Numbered from the stretch's first letter, positions 1 to 12,224 are shown. The stretch: 64,000 nucleotides of DNA from 66-474 sp044464225 (GCA_044464225.1 JBIQLN010000003.1:124001-188000); one strand, 5' to 3'. Numbers and translations are program-made. The notes: a model not told the origin generated them from the letters alone.

Positions 1-1
1 C

Positions 2-190
2 GTCCCCTTGGGCCTGATGCTTGTGTTGCGGCTGACTCCGCGAGAGGTTCTGGTCGCCTCGCGGATCAAGGCGGAGGAAGCGGCCGATCGGCCGGTGAGT
101 CGCGGCATGGCCGCCGCGATCGTTGGTATCTGGATCTTCGTCGCGGTTGTTCTCGGCCTCTGGGCATGGCGGGTATTTTGCACCTGGTGA
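2..190 (+). CDS. C-terminal end of an unknown membrane protein (partial)
   Basis: The reading frame is open to the left window edge and stops at 190, so only the last ~62 residues are visible. It has a basic, charged stretch followed by one clear hydrophobic segment (about 20 residues rich in Ala, Val, Ile, Leu and Trp) close to the C-terminus, suggesting a membrane anchor or last transmembrane helix. I do not recognise the family. It converges on the porin gene, and the terminator at 229-260 lies between them. It could also be a short protein starting at the TTG at 8 or the ATG at 17. Confidence 0.4.
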   Translation, partial: VPLGLMLVLRLTPREVLVASRIKAEEAADRPVSRGMAAAIVGIWIFVAVVLGLWAWRVFCTW

Positions 191-228
191 TCCAGGCCCG
201 AGCACCGCGGCTTGGTCAGCGGCCACGA

Positions 229-260
229 TAAAAAAACGGCGGGCCATCCTTTGCCCGCCG
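229..260 (-). terminator. Rho-independent terminator of the porin gene
   Basis: Read on the minus strand, an 8-bp GC stem (CGGCGGGC/GCCCGCCG, 237-244 with 253-260) closes an 8-nt loop and is followed by a run of seven T. It lies about 80 nt beyond the porin stop codon at 342. Confidence 0.85.
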
Positions 261-341
261 CCACCGCTGACCTGCCGGGGATCGGACGCCTGGATCCGGC
301 TCGGCGCACCTTCCTGTGATCGCCGGGATTCCGACATCCGG

Positions 342-1499
342 TCAGAACTTTACTTCGCCCCACGCGCCGATCTCGCGAGTGTGAATATCGATGGTGGTGT
401 CGTTGCGCAGGCGTTCGTCCTTGTACGCGAGCGCGACCTTCACGCCCTTGGTGATCGGAAACGCGACGCCCGCATTCCAGTAAGTGTCTTCGAGCGAGGG
501 GTCGAGCTCCTTGCTCGGCTTGACCCGGTCGTAGCGCGCGAACACCGACGCGCGCGCGAAGTCGTAGCTGCCCCACAGCGACCAACCCGATGCCGTATCC
601 GTGGCGGGTGTGGCAACGTTCTTCCAGTCGTCCGCCCTGAACCACTCCGCGCCGAGGCGCAGGCCGTCGCGCTTCCACGCGGCCATCGCGTCATAGCGGC
701 GGGCACCGTGCAGCGTCGGCGCGGTTTGCGTGTCCTTGCCCAGATCGCCGTCGTAGGCACCGACGGCAAACATCAGGCCCTTGACCGGCTGCAGGCCGAC
801 GCGGCCTTCGAAATCGACGTGACCGGAGTGCGACGGATTCTTGTAGCCGCCGCCGTTGATGGCCGACACCTGGTAGTTGAACATGCCGTTGTCGCCGAAC
901 AGATGCAGGCCCCAGTCCGCGGAGTTGCCGAGTTTCATCTTGTCGACCACGGTGTTCTCGACGAAGCGGTAGCCGTACCAATCCTCGACGAAGGGGATCC
1001 ACGCCATGTTGGCCGAACCGACCCGCAGCGTCGCGAGCTTGTCGAACGCGCCCTGCAGGTAGGCCTTCTTCACGAACAGCTGGGTTTCGCCATCGTTGCT
1101 GACGTAGTTGAAGTCCGTGGTGAGGTTGGCCGACCAGATGTCGTCGAACTTGTGGTCGACCGAAAGGTAGAAGCGTTTGACGTCGAGGCCGGTGCCCGAC
1201 GCGTCGGTTTTCGTGCCATTGCTGGTCTGGTCGATGTTGGTCATGTCCACGAACATCGTGCCGCCGACCTTGGTGTTTTCGGTCCATGCGGCAAGCGGGC
1301 TCGATGGGACCGGCGCCTGGGCCTGGCCTTGCGTCTGCTGTTTCTGCTCGAGTTCGGTGACTTTGGTCTGCAATGTCGCCAGTTGCGCGCGCAGCAGCGC
1401 CAGGTCGGCGGAATCGTTGCCGGCCGTTTGCGCCTGGGCGCCGAGGCTGGCAAGGGTCAATCCGGCGGCGATCGTCGCCACGAGCATCTTGATACGCAC
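342..1499 (-). CDS. Phosphate-selective porin (OprP/OprO-type)
   Basis: Outer-membrane beta-barrel porin, 385 residues from the chosen GTG at 1499. That start has AAGGAG six nucleotides upstream and leads directly into a signal peptide ending around AQAQ; longer in-frame extensions upstream lack both. After the signal comes a short heptad-like coiled coil (LRAQLATLQTKVTELEQ), as in OprP/OprO family porins, then a barrel of alternating aromatic strands ending in a C-terminal Phe (KF), the usual outer-membrane signature. It is divergent from pstS, and its own promoter region carries a Pho-box-like direct repeat (1574-1591). The role in phosphate or polyphosphate entry under starvation is inferred from family plus context; ion selectivity cannot be read from sequence alone. 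Confidence 0.85.
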   Translation of the reverse strand: MRIKMLVATIAAGLTLASLGAQAQTAGNDSADLALLRAQLATLQTKVTELEQKQQTQGQAQAPVPSSPLAAWTENTKVGGTMFVDMTNIDQTSNGTKTDASGTGLDVKRFYLSVDHKFDDIWSANLTTDFNYVSNDGETQLFVKKAYLQGAFDKLATLRVGSANMAWIPFVEDWYGYRFVENTVVDKMKLGNSADWGLHLFGDNGMFNYQVSAINGGGYKNPSHSGHVDFEGRVGLQPVKGLMFAVGAYDGDLGKDTQTAPTLHGARRYDAMAAWKRDGLRLGAEWFRADDWKNVATPATDTASGWSLWGSYDFARASVFARYDRVKPSKELDPSLEDTYWNAGVAFPITKGVKVALAYKDERLRNDTTIDIHTREIGAWGEVKF

Positions 1500-1573
1500 A
1501 CGTTTCTCCTTGGTTGGATGGAAACAACGTGGCGAAAGATGCGCGACGCCGGTTACGGCGAGTTGGCATTTGC

Positions 1574-1591
1574 GTGACGGTTCGGTGACAC
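1574..1591 (-). promoter_or_regulatory. Putative Pho box facing the porin gene
   Basis: On the minus strand GTGTCAC-CGAA-CCGTCAC forms two 7-nt direct repeats with a 4-nt spacer. Each repeat matches the PhoB half-site CTGTCAY at 6 of 7 positions. It sits 75 nt upstream of the porin start. Confidence 0.7.
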
Positions 1592-1606
1592 GGAGCGCGT
1601 CGGCCG

Positions 1607-1624
1607 CTGTCATCTATCTGAAAC
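1607..1624 (+). promoter_or_regulatory. Putative Pho box facing pstS
   Basis: CTGTCAT-CTAT-CTGAAAC has the 7+4+7 layout of a PhoB box. The first half-site is a perfect match and the second matches 5 of 7. It lies 74 nt before the pstS start, consistent with PhoB activation under phosphate limitation. Confidence 0.75.
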
Positions 1625-1697
1625 ATTTCTCTCATCGAACGGCAACAGGCGGCCGCTGGAATGTGCGTCATCGACCACGACGCACCAGGAGATCCGC

Positions 1698-2726
1698 GTG
1701 ACCACCATGCAACGCAACAAACTTCGCCTGCTGGCACTTGCCACGTCGCTCGCGTTCGGCATCGGCGCGGCGCACGCCACCGACATCACCGGCGCTGGTT
1801 CCAGCTTCGTTTATCCGGTGATCTCGAAATGGTCGGCGGCTTACGCCGAGAAGACCGGCAACCGCGTGAACTACCAATCGATCGGTTCCGGCGGGGGGAT
1901 CGCGCAGATCAAGGCCGGCACGGTCGACTTCGGCGCCAGTGACATGCCGCTCGACGAAGCCACGCTCGCCAAGTTCGGCCTGGGCCAGTTCCCCGACGTG
2001 ATCGGCGGCATCGTGCCGGCGTACAACATCGCGGCCATCGCGCCCGGCAAGCTGGTGCTCGACGGCCAGGTGCTGGCGAAGATCTTCCTCGGCCAGATCA
2101 CCAACTGGTCTGATCCTGCGATCGCCGCGTTGAATCCGGACATCGCATTGCCCAGCGCGAAGATCACCGTGGTGCATCGTTCGGATGGTTCGGGTACCAC
2201 GTTCAACTTCTCCAACTATCTGTCCAAGGTCAGCCCGGGGTGGAAGTCCAGGGTGGGCGAGGGCACCGCGGTGAACTGGCCGACCGGCATCGGCGGCAAG
2301 GGCAACGAGGGCGTATCGGCTTACGTCAAGCAGATTCCGAATTCGATCGGCTACGTGGAATACGCCTACGCCGTACAGAACAAGCTGGGCTACGCGCGCA
2401 TGAAGAACGCCGCGGGCAAGGTGGTCAGCCCCGGGTCCGCGAGCTTCCAGGCTGCCGCCGCGAACGCCGACTGGTCGCACGCCAGGAACTTCAACCTGCT
2501 GATGACCAACGCGCCGGGTGCCGACGCGTGGCCGATCACCGCGACCTCGTGGGTCATCATGGTCAAGCAACCGAAGAACGCCGCGAATTCGAAGGTGGCG
2601 CTCGATTTCTTCCGCTATGCCTACAGCGACGGCAAATCCGCGGCCGCGGCGCTGGACTACGTGCCGCTGCCAACCAGCCTGGTGAACCGGATCGAGGGCT
2701 ACTGGAAGACCGAGTTCAAGCACTAG
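1698..2726 (+). CDS. pstS: Phosphate ABC transporter substrate-binding protein PstS
   Basis: Periplasmic phosphate receptor of the high-affinity Pst importer, 342 residues. GTG at 1698 is chosen because AGGAG lies six nucleotides upstream; an ATG at 1707 is possible. A signal peptide ends near AHA, followed by the mature start TDITGAGSSFVYPVISKW. The phosphate-binding loops typical of PstS are present, including GSGGGIAQIKAGTVDFGASD (about residues 56-75) and HRSDGSGTTF. It heads pstSCAB-phoU on the same strand and follows a Pho box. The 170-nt gap to pstC holds a repeat with stem-loops that may lower downstream expression relative to pstS, as expected for a binding protein needed in excess. 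Confidence 0.97.
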   Translation: MTTMQRNKLRLLALATSLAFGIGAAHATDITGAGSSFVYPVISKWSAAYAEKTGNRVNYQSIGSGGGIAQIKAGTVDFGASDMPLDEATLAKFGLGQFPDVIGGIVPAYNIAAIAPGKLVLDGQVLAKIFLGQITNWSDPAIAALNPDIALPSAKITVVHRSDGSGTTFNFSNYLSKVSPGWKSRVGEGTAVNWPTGIGGKGNEGVSAYVKQIPNSIGYVEYAYAVQNKLGYARMKNAAGKVVSPGSASFQAAAANADWSHARNFNLLMTNAPGADAWPITATSWVIMVKQPKNAANSKVALDFFRYAYSDGKSAAAALDYVPLPTSLVNRIEGYWKTEFKH

Positions 2727-2766
2727 GCAGCGATGGAGTTCTTTCCTCCAGAAGAACCCGCGACTT

Positions 2767-2831
2767 GCAGGGCGGGAGTAGCGAAGCGAATCCCGCCGAT
2801 GGTCACCGGGGCGGGTTGGCACCCGCCCTAC
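2767..2831 (+). repeat. Intergenic repeat, GGCGGGA family
   Basis: GC-rich element between pstS and pstC beginning GCAGGGCGGGAGTAGCG and ending CACCCGCCCTAC. The ends are inverted and internal GGCGGG/CCCGCC arms can form nested stems. Related copies lie at 49105-49188, 52297-52371 and about 61535-61600. A fragment resembling the 5567-5680 element follows at about 2851-2874. Confidence 0.75.
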
Positions 2832-2896
2832 AAAAGCGGACATCGAGTCGCCTCCTCCTGAGGGAGAAGGGGTAAACCGCCTTTAGTGAATATCCG

Positions 2897-3868
2897 ATGT
2901 CATCGATTCCCGCCACCGTTGAACCGATGGAAACCGACCGCCGCAGCCGCGCCGACGCGCGCCACGATGCGTGGTTCCGCCGGCTGCTGAAGGCTTGCGC
3001 GCTGCTGGTGCTGGCAGCGCTGCTCGGTGCCGCGCTGTCCACGCTGTGGGGCGGGCGCGAGGTGCTGTTCGGACAGGGCCTGCATTTCCTGACCAGCACC
3101 GAGTGGAATCCGGTCACGGATGATTACGGCGCATGGGCACCCATCTTCGGCACCATGGTGACGTCGACGGTCGCGCTCGTGCTTGCAGTGCCGTTGAGTT
3201 TCGGCATCGCGCTGTTCCTCACCGAGATTGCGCCGGCCTGGTTGCGCGGCCCGGTCGCCACGGCCATCGAACTTTTGGCGAGCATCCCTTCGATCATCTA
3301 CGGCATGTGGGGCCTGTTCGTGTTCGTGCCGTTCATGGCGCGGATCGAGCCCGCCTTGAACGAGACGCTGGGGCGCATTCCAGTCATCGGCAAGCTGTTC
3401 CAGGGCCCGCCGATCGGGTTGGGGCTTTTGACGGCCGGCATCGTGCTGGCGGTGATGATCCTGCCCTTCATCTCTTCGGTGATGCGCGAGGTGTTCCAGA
3501 CGGTGCCGAACCGGCTCAAGGAATCGTCCTACGCACTGGGTTCGACCACGTGGGAAGTGGTGCGGGACATCGTGCTGCCGTACACCCGCTCGGCGGTGAT
3601 CGGTGGCATCTTCCTGGGGCTGGGACGCGCGCTGGGCGAGACGATGGCGGTGACCTTCGTGCTCGGCAACGCGTACAACATCACGTCTTCGCTGTTGATG
3701 CCCGGCACTTCGATTTCCTCTTCGATCGCCAACGAATTCAACGAGGCGGTGGGCACGCACCGCTCGGCGCTGATCGCGCTGGGCTTCCTGCTGTTCGTGG
3801 TCACCTTCGTGGTGCTGCTGATCTCGCGCCTGATGCTGCGGCGACTCGCGCGACGAGAGGGCGCGTAA
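2897..3868 (+). CDS. pstC: Phosphate ABC transporter permease PstC
   Basis: Inner-membrane permease subunit of the Pst importer, 323 residues, normal for the family. A basic N-terminal cytoplasmic stretch precedes the first membrane segment (about 33-50), and there are roughly six hydrophobic segments. The EAA-type loop contacting the ATPase is visible around residues 205-230 (SSYALGSTTWEVVRDIVLPY). An ATG 30 nt downstream (METDRRS) is an alternative start because no strong ribosome-binding site is seen. Its stop codon overlaps the pstA start by one base, implying translational coupling. Confidence 0.96.
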   Translation: MSSIPATVEPMETDRRSRADARHDAWFRRLLKACALLVLAALLGAALSTLWGGREVLFGQGLHFLTSTEWNPVTDDYGAWAPIFGTMVTSTVALVLAVPLSFGIALFLTEIAPAWLRGPVATAIELLASIPSIIYGMWGLFVFVPFMARIEPALNETLGRIPVIGKLFQGPPIGLGLLTAGIVLAVMILPFISSVMREVFQTVPNRLKESSYALGSTTWEVVRDIVLPYTRSAVIGGIFLGLGRALGETMAVTFVLGNAYNITSSLLMPGTSISSSIANEFNEAVGTHRSALIALGFLLFVVTFVVLLISRLMLRRLARREGA

Positions 3869-4737
3869 TGGGCATCGACATCTACATACGACGGCGTGCG
3901 ATCAACGTGGTGGCCATGTTGCTCAGTGGGCTCGCCGCCGCGGTGGGTTTGGTGTTCCTGATCTGGATTCTGTGGATCACGGTGAAGAACGGTATCGCTG
4001 CCATCGACCTCAAACTGTTCACGAAAATCACCGCGTATGGCGCCGAGGGCGGCCTTTCGAATGCGATTGTCGGCAGTCTGGTCATGGACTTGGTCGCGCT
4101 CGCGATTTGCGCGCCGATCGGTGTGTTGGCCGGCACCTTCCTTGCCGAATATGCGAACCGCACAAAGCTGGGTGCCACGATCCGCTTCTTGAACGACATC
4201 CTGCTGTCGGCGCCGTCGATCGTGCTGGGCCTGTTCGTGTACGTGATCGTGGTGCTGCCGATTTCGAACCTCACCCACGGCGCGGTGTCATTCTCCGGCC
4301 TTGCTGGCGCCATCGCGCTGGCGCTGATCGGCCTGCCCGTGATCGTGCGCACCACCGACGAGATGCTGCAACTGGTGCCCGGCACGCTGCGCGAAGCCGC
4401 CTTGTCGCTGGGCATCCCGCAATGGAAATTGACGACGCAGGTGCTGATGCGCGCGGCGGTTTCGGGCATCGTCACCGGCGTGCTGCTGGCGCTGGCGCGC
4501 CTCGCCGGCGAAACCGCGCCGCTCCTGTTCACCGCCTTCGGCAACAACTTCATGGTCGCCAATCCGCTGGACAAGATGGCGAGCATTCCCGTGGCCATCT
4601 ACCAGTACACCAACGACCCCGATCCGGCGCTGCATGCGATCGCCTGGGCCGGCGCGTTGCTGATCACGCTGTTCGTGCTGCTGCTCAGCCTGTCCGCCCG
4701 CTGGTACTTGCATCGTCACAAGGTCACCCATGACTGA
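3868..4737 (+). CDS. pstA: Phosphate ABC transporter permease PstA
   Basis: Second membrane subunit of the Pst importer, 289 residues from the ATG that overlaps the pstC stop codon (TAATG). It has a hydrophobic first segment near residues 15-38 and about six membrane helices. The cytoplasmic coupling loop (REAALSLGIPQWKLTTQVL) falls in the second half, followed by the family LAGETAPLLFTA stretch. It pairs with PstC and PstB, and its last eight bases overlap pstB. Confidence 0.96.
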   Translation: MGIDIYIRRRAINVVAMLLSGLAAAVGLVFLIWILWITVKNGIAAIDLKLFTKITAYGAEGGLSNAIVGSLVMDLVALAICAPIGVLAGTFLAEYANRTKLGATIRFLNDILLSAPSIVLGLFVYVIVVLPISNLTHGAVSFSGLAGAIALALIGLPVIVRTTDEMLQLVPGTLREAALSLGIPQWKLTTQVLMRAAVSGIVTGVLLALARLAGETAPLLFTAFGNNFMVANPLDKMASIPVAIYQYTNDPDPALHAIAWAGALLITLFVLLLSLSARWYLHRHKVTHD

Positions 4738-5557
4738 ATACACCTCCATGCTCAATGCTCCTCACACCTTCGCCGTGGCGGCATCTGCGGTCGCGGCGGT
4801 GCCACCGTCCAAGCTGGCGGTGCGCAATCTCGATTTCCTGTACGGCGACTCGCAGGCGCTGAAGAACATCAGCATGGACCTGCCCGAAAAGCAGGTCAGC
4901 GCGATCATCGGCCCATCAGGTTGCGGCAAGTCCACCTTGTTGCGCGTGTTCAACCGCATCTACGCGATCTACCCGAATCAGCGCGCGATCGGCGAGGTGC
5001 TGCTGGATGGGGAGAACGTCCTCGACGCCAGGTACCCCGTCCACAAACTCCGCAGCAAGATCGGCATGGTGTTCCAGAAGCCGGTGCCGTTCCCGATGAC
5101 GATCTTCGAGAACATCGCCTGGGGCATCCGTCATCACGAAAGACTTTCGAAGGCGGAAATGGAGGCGCGTGTCGAACAGGCACTGCACCGCGCGGCATTG
5201 TGGGACGAGGTGAAGGGCAAGCTGAAGCGCAGCGCGCTGGGCCTGTCGGGTGGCCAGCAGCAGCGGCTGTGCATCGCGCGCAGCATCGCGCTGAAACCCG
5301 AAGTGCTGCTGTTGGATGAGCCCACCTCGGCGCTGGACCCGATCGCCACGGGCCGCATCGAGCAATTGATCGAGGAGCTCAAGCGCGACTACACGATCGT
5401 GATCGTCACCCACAACATGCAGCAGGCCGCGCGCGTGTCCGACCGCACCGCCTTCATGTACCTGGGCGAACTGGTGGAATTCGACGAAACCGAAAAGATC
5501 TTCACCAAGCCCGCCAAGCGGCAGACCGAGGACTACATCTCCGGAAGGTTTGGGTGA
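4730..5557 (+). CDS. pstB: Phosphate ABC transporter ATP-binding protein PstB
   Basis: ATPase subunit of the Pst importer, 275 residues. Walker A GPSGCGKST is at about 61-69, followed by the ABC signature LSGGQQQR, Walker B VLLLDEPTSALD and the switch histidine in IVTHNMQQAARVSD. The start overlaps the end of pstA by eight bases; an in-frame ATG seven codons later is an alternative. The ~25-residue Ala-rich N-terminal extension before the conserved core is longer than in E. coli PstB, which may favour the downstream start. Confidence 0.97.
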   Translation: MTEYTSMLNAPHTFAVAASAVAAVPPSKLAVRNLDFLYGDSQALKNISMDLPEKQVSAIIGPSGCGKSTLLRVFNRIYAIYPNQRAIGEVLLDGENVLDARYPVHKLRSKIGMVFQKPVPFPMTIFENIAWGIRHHERLSKAEMEARVEQALHRAALWDEVKGKLKRSALGLSGGQQQRLCIARSIALKPEVLLLDEPTSALDPIATGRIEQLIEELKRDYTIVIVTHNMQQAARVSDRTAFMYLGELVEFDETEKIFTKPAKRQTEDYISGRFG

Positions 5558-5566
5558 CACATTACA

Positions 5567-5680
5567 ACCCTCTCCCTTCGGGAGAGGGTGCCCGAAGGGC
5601 GGGTGAGGGTACGCCGGAAATGCAGCGTCCGAACCTTGCCGAACCCTCACTCCCAACACCTCTCCCGCAAGGAGAGGGGA
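5567..5680 (+). repeat. Intergenic repeat with CCTCTCC/GGAGAGG hairpins
   Basis: Between pstB and phoU: a 10-bp perfect hairpin (ACCCTCTCCC/GGGAGAGGGT, 5567-5576 with 5580-5589), a middle portion, and a second hairpin CCTCTCC-CGCAA-GGAGAGG (about 5659-5677). The ends are also mutually complementary (GTGAGGGT near 5603-5610 and ACCCTCAC near 5642-5650), so the whole could fold as one large structure. No U-tract follows, so it is more likely a dispersed repeat or processing site than a terminator. Confidence 0.7.
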
Positions 5681-5699
5681 GACAAGCGCGAGACAAATC

Positions 5700-6410
5700 A
5701 TGAACACGACACCCCAGCCCCATGACCACCTCGTGAAAAGCTACGACGAGGAAATGTCCCGTCTGACCGGCGAGATTGCCGCGATGGGTGAACTCTCGGC
5801 CAAGCAACTGGAAGCCGCCATGGACGCGCTGGGCAAGCGCGACAGCAAGGCCGCCCAGCGCGTCGCCGACAACGATGACGCGATCGACGACCAGGAGCGC
5901 CGGATCAGCGGCGACGTCCTTCGATTGCTGGCGTTGCGCCAGCCGATGGCGCGCGACCTTCGCGAGGTCCTCGCCGCGTTGCGCATCGCTTCCGACATCG
6001 AGCGGATCGGCGACTACGCCACCAACGTCGCCCGGCGCTCGATGACGTTGAACCTCTCCGCGCCCGTGCCGCTGGTGGGCAGCCTCGGGCCGATGTCGAG
6101 GATGGCCTGCAGGCTCGTCCGCGACGCGATGCGGGCATACGCCGCGCAGGACGCCAACCTGGCGTACGCCGTATGGGAGCGCGATGCCGACCTCGATGTC
6201 CTCTACACCACGCTGTTCCGTGAACTGCTCACGTACATGATGGAAGACCCGCGCAGCATCACGGCCTGCACGCACCTGCTGTTCATCGCCAAGAATATCG
6301 AGCGCATCGGCGACCATGCGACCAACATCGCCGAGAACATCTGGTTCGTCGTGCGCGGCGAGACGCTCAACGAGCCGCGTGCCCGGCACGACCCGACTTA
6401 CGACCCTTGA
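5700..6410 (+). CDS. phoU: Phosphate signalling complex regulator PhoU
   Basis: Cytoplasmic PhoU, 236 residues, which links Pst transport to the PhoR kinase and dampens the Pho response when phosphate is ample. Both three-helix PhoU repeats can be seen, each with the acidic metal-binding signature of the family: ASDIERIGDYATN near residue 98 and AKNIERIGDHATNIAEN near residue 198. It is the last gene of pstSCAB-phoU; phoB/phoR are not in the window. A GC stem-loop (6412-6419 with 6431-6438) just after the stop lacks a clear T-run. Confidence 0.96.
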   Translation: MNTTPQPHDHLVKSYDEEMSRLTGEIAAMGELSAKQLEAAMDALGKRDSKAAQRVADNDDAIDDQERRISGDVLRLLALRQPMARDLREVLAALRIASDIERIGDYATNVARRSMTLNLSAPVPLVGSLGPMSRMACRLVRDAMRAYAAQDANLAYAVWERDADLDVLYTTLFRELLTYMMEDPRSITACTHLLFIAKNIERIGDHATNIAENIWFVVRGETLNEPRARHDPTYDP

Positions 6411-6547
6411 TTCGCGGCGTCAGCGCCTTTCGCCGCGAGTTCATTGCGCAATAGCGAAGCTGCAACACGACTCGTCGCCAGTGGCTACGTGCTTGGCGCG
6501 CGCGCCGGATTGCGGTAGAACGATGCTTTCCGATAACGAAAGCCACC

Positions 6548-7051
6548 GTGAAAACCGTTCCCGACGATGCAACGCTGCGTCGCGGCGCCGAGCAGGTCGC
6601 CGAAGCCTTGCGTGCAAACGGCGAAATGCTGGCGACCGCCGAATCCTGCACCGGCGGCTGGATCGCCAAGGCCTGCACCGATCTTGCCGGAAGCTCCGAG
6701 TGGTTCGAGTCGGCGGCGGTAACCTACAGCAACCGTGCCAAGCAGGCGCTGCTGGGCGTCACCTCGGCCACGCTTGACCGACACGGCGCGGTCAGCCGCG
6801 AATGCGCGCTGGAAATGGTGGCGGGCGTGCTCGCGCGCTTCGATGCGAGCGTGGCGGTGGCGGTCACCGGGATCGCGGGACCCGGCGGCGGCACTCCGGA
6901 GAAACCGGTCGGCACGGTCTGGATCGCATGGCAGCGGCGCGGCCACACGGCGCGGGTTGAATGCCGCGGGTTCGATGGCGACCGCGATGCCGTACGCCGC
7001 CAGACCGTTGCCGCCGCCCTGGAAGGCATTCAGAAAATCCTTACGGAATGA
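6548..7051 (+). CDS. pncC: CinA C-terminal-type nicotinamide-nucleotide amidase
   Basis: Stand-alone CinA C-terminal domain protein, 167 residues, which deamidates nicotinamide mononucleotide to nicotinic acid mononucleotide in the pyridine nucleotide cycle. Family motifs are AESCTGGWIAKACTDLAGSS (about 32-51), VTYSNRAKQ and the glycine-rich VTGIAGPGGGTPEKPVGTVW. The start is a GTG; no strong ribosome-binding site is visible. It sits directly upstream of recA, the common cinA-recA arrangement. Confidence 0.92.
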   Translation: MKTVPDDATLRRGAEQVAEALRANGEMLATAESCTGGWIAKACTDLAGSSEWFESAAVTYSNRAKQALLGVTSATLDRHGAVSRECALEMVAGVLARFDASVAVAVTGIAGPGGGTPEKPVGTVWIAWQRRGHTARVECRGFDGDRDAVRRQTVAAALEGIQKILTE

Positions 7052-7181
7052 AGCGGTCCGAGCCACTGTTCGCGAGCGGGTGGTATGAAATAATGGCAAC
7101 GTCATCGCGATGGCGTAGTCTCAACCTGTGAGAACCGCGCCCGCGACACTTCACACAGCACGATCAATCGAGGGTTTCACG

Positions 7182-8222
<1,041 letters not shown>

Positions 8223-8255
8223 GGTCCATCGGACATCCAGCACATCCCGTGATGG

Positions 8256-8756
8256 GTGGCGATGCGAACGCGACGCGGCCGAAATCCGGACAAGGGCGCG
8301 AGTGATCGCGATGCCTATGATCGTGCGCTCGGGATGCTGGCGCGCCGCGAGTATTCGCAACGCGAATTGCGTGCGCGGCTGGAGCATGCCGGTTGTGACG
8401 AGGCCGAAGCCGAAGCGGCCCTCGGGAAACTGCGCGAACAGGAATATCAGGACGACGCGCGTTTCGGTGAAATGATCGTGCGGGCGCGCGCGGGGCAGGG
8501 TTACGGGCCCGCGCGTATCCGGGCCGAGTTGCGCTCGCACGGGCTCGCCGATGCCGCGATCCGCGCGTTGCTCGATGCCGCGGAAACCGATTGGGAAGCG
8601 TCCGCCAGGACGCAACTGCACAAGAAGTACGGCAGCAAGCCCGCCGCCGACCACATCGAACGTGGCAAGCGCGCGGCCTTCCTCTTGCGTCGCGGTTTCA
8701 CCGCCGCCACAGTTAGAATCGTCACCCATTCCGAGGTCGGCGATTCCGGCGATTGA
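8256..8756 (+). CDS. recX: Regulatory protein RecX
   Basis: RecA modulator, 166 residues, that caps RecA filaments and limits recombination. It has tandem three-helix repeats typical of RecX, for example ALGMLARREYSQRELRARL followed by LREQEYQDDARFGEMIVRAR and GYGPARIRAELRSHGL. The GTG at 8256 is used, with an ATG two codons later as alternative. It is 33 nt downstream of recA and probably cotranscribed by read-through. Confidence 0.93.
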   Translation: MAMRTRRGRNPDKGASDRDAYDRALGMLARREYSQRELRARLEHAGCDEAEAEAALGKLREQEYQDDARFGEMIVRARAGQGYGPARIRAELRSHGLADAAIRALLDAAETDWEASARTQLHKKYGSKPAADHIERGKRAAFLLRRGFTAATVRIVTHSEVGDSGD

Positions 8757-8937
8757 AGTCATTGTTTTGCGATCATCCCTGATCGCGGCATCGTGAAACG
8801 TGGGGCAAACGAAAACGTCGCCGTGGACGTCAGCATCAGAACGGCCTTCCATGGCCTGACCTTCAACAACAGCGGCTCCGGGCCAGCCCTTTGCGGACCC
8901 CGAGATCGTCACTACCTGAGCTTTCCAACGCAACTGC

Positions 8938-11571
<2,634 letters not shown>

Positions 11572-11606
11572 GTGTTGCACCCCTGCCAGAAGTCACGCTT
11601 CTTTCG

Positions 11607-11636
11607 TTGCGCAGGTTCGGCGCGTTCATATATAGT
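11607..11636 (+). promoter_or_regulatory. Candidate sigma-70 promoter for csrA
   Basis: TTGCGC (11607-11612), 18-nt spacer, TATAGT (11631-11636), in the 240-nt gap between alaS and csrA. It would give a leader of about 170 nt before csrA, which includes several GGA triplets (for example GGAGATGGAGGAAC near 11680), the core of CsrA-binding sites, so autoregulation is conceivable. Confidence 0.5.
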
Positions 11637-11811
11637 CGCGGGGCGTTTGATCGCCCCTGCACCGGTCTAGTGCGGGAGATGGAGGAACCTGAACGTCGCG
11701 ATGCGTCTGCGTCGGCTCGCGACCGTCCTGTCTTGCCGCGATTCGCGATCCGGAGGGGAACGCGCGCTGCGGTTTTCGGGTCCAACGGATCCGGGTGAAT
11801 GGAGTTCTGTC

Positions 11812-12042
11812 ATGTTGATTTTGACCCGCCGGGTTGGGGAAACCCTGATGATCGGCGATCAGGTAACCGTTACGGTGCTGGGCGTGAAGGGCAACCAGGT
11901 ACGTATCGGCATCACGGCGCCGAAGGATGTCGCGGTGCATCGCGAAGAGATCTACCAGCGCATCAAGCAGGAACACGAGGCGGGCGGCGGCGCGGTGGCC
12001 GAGTCCGACGAACCCCCTCGGCACGAAGCGACCCACGGGTGA
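11812..12042 (+). CDS. csrA: Carbon storage regulator CsrA
   Basis: Small dimeric RNA-binding regulator, 76 residues, that binds GGA motifs in mRNA leaders. The core MLILTRRVGETLMIGDQVTV is typical, with RNA-contacting Arg at position 6 (TRR) and Arg44 (AVHREEI). GGAG precedes ATG 11812 by about eight nucleotides. The C-terminal tail beyond residue ~58 is Gly/Ala/acidic and longer than E. coli CsrA (61 residues). It sits between alaS and the tRNA-Ser/Arg cluster, as in E. coli. Confidence 0.97.
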   Translation: MLILTRRVGETLMIGDQVTVTVLGVKGNQVRIGITAPKDVAVHREEIYQRIKQEHEAGGGAVAESDEPPRHEATHG

Positions 12043-12093
12043 CACCGGCAGGTCGCGCGGCTTTACCGCAGGGGGATATGCCTTTATCCTGAT

Positions 12094-12119
12094 CGACCGG
12101 TTTCACCGGTCGTTCTTTG
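12094..12119 (+). terminator. csrA terminator
   Basis: A 7-bp stem CGACCGG/CCGGTCG (12094-12100 with 12106-12112) around TTTCA is followed by TTCTTTG, 52 nt after the csrA stop. Confidence 0.7.
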
Positions 12120-12185
12120 CGCGCGCCGCGTATGCGCGCAAAGGCCGAAGCAGGTTGCAAAGTTCGCGGAGATGCCCGGGACTCC

Positions 12186-12224
12186 GAGCGAAGCGAGGGC
12201 GAGCATCATGGATGATGCGAGCAT
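12186..12224 (+). repeat. ATGGAT-core hairpin repeat, copy 1
   Basis: CCGAGCGAAGCGAGGGCGA followed by a perfect hairpin GCATCAT-GG-ATGATGC (12203-12218). The same layout (CCGAGCG, purine-rich stretch, hairpin with an ATGGAT core) recurs at 12507-12536, so this looks like a short dispersed structural repeat. It lies between csrA and tRNA-Ser. Confidence 0.65.

Noticed and set aside
6412..6438. Stem-loop after phoU as a terminator
   Set aside because: An 8-bp GC stem is present, but the loop is 11 nt and no T-run follows, so termination is uncertain.
7052..7181. An E. coli-type SOS box before recA
   Set aside because: No CTGT-N8-ACAG match was found. LexA in this order recognises a different sequence, and I could not identify a convincing match to it either.
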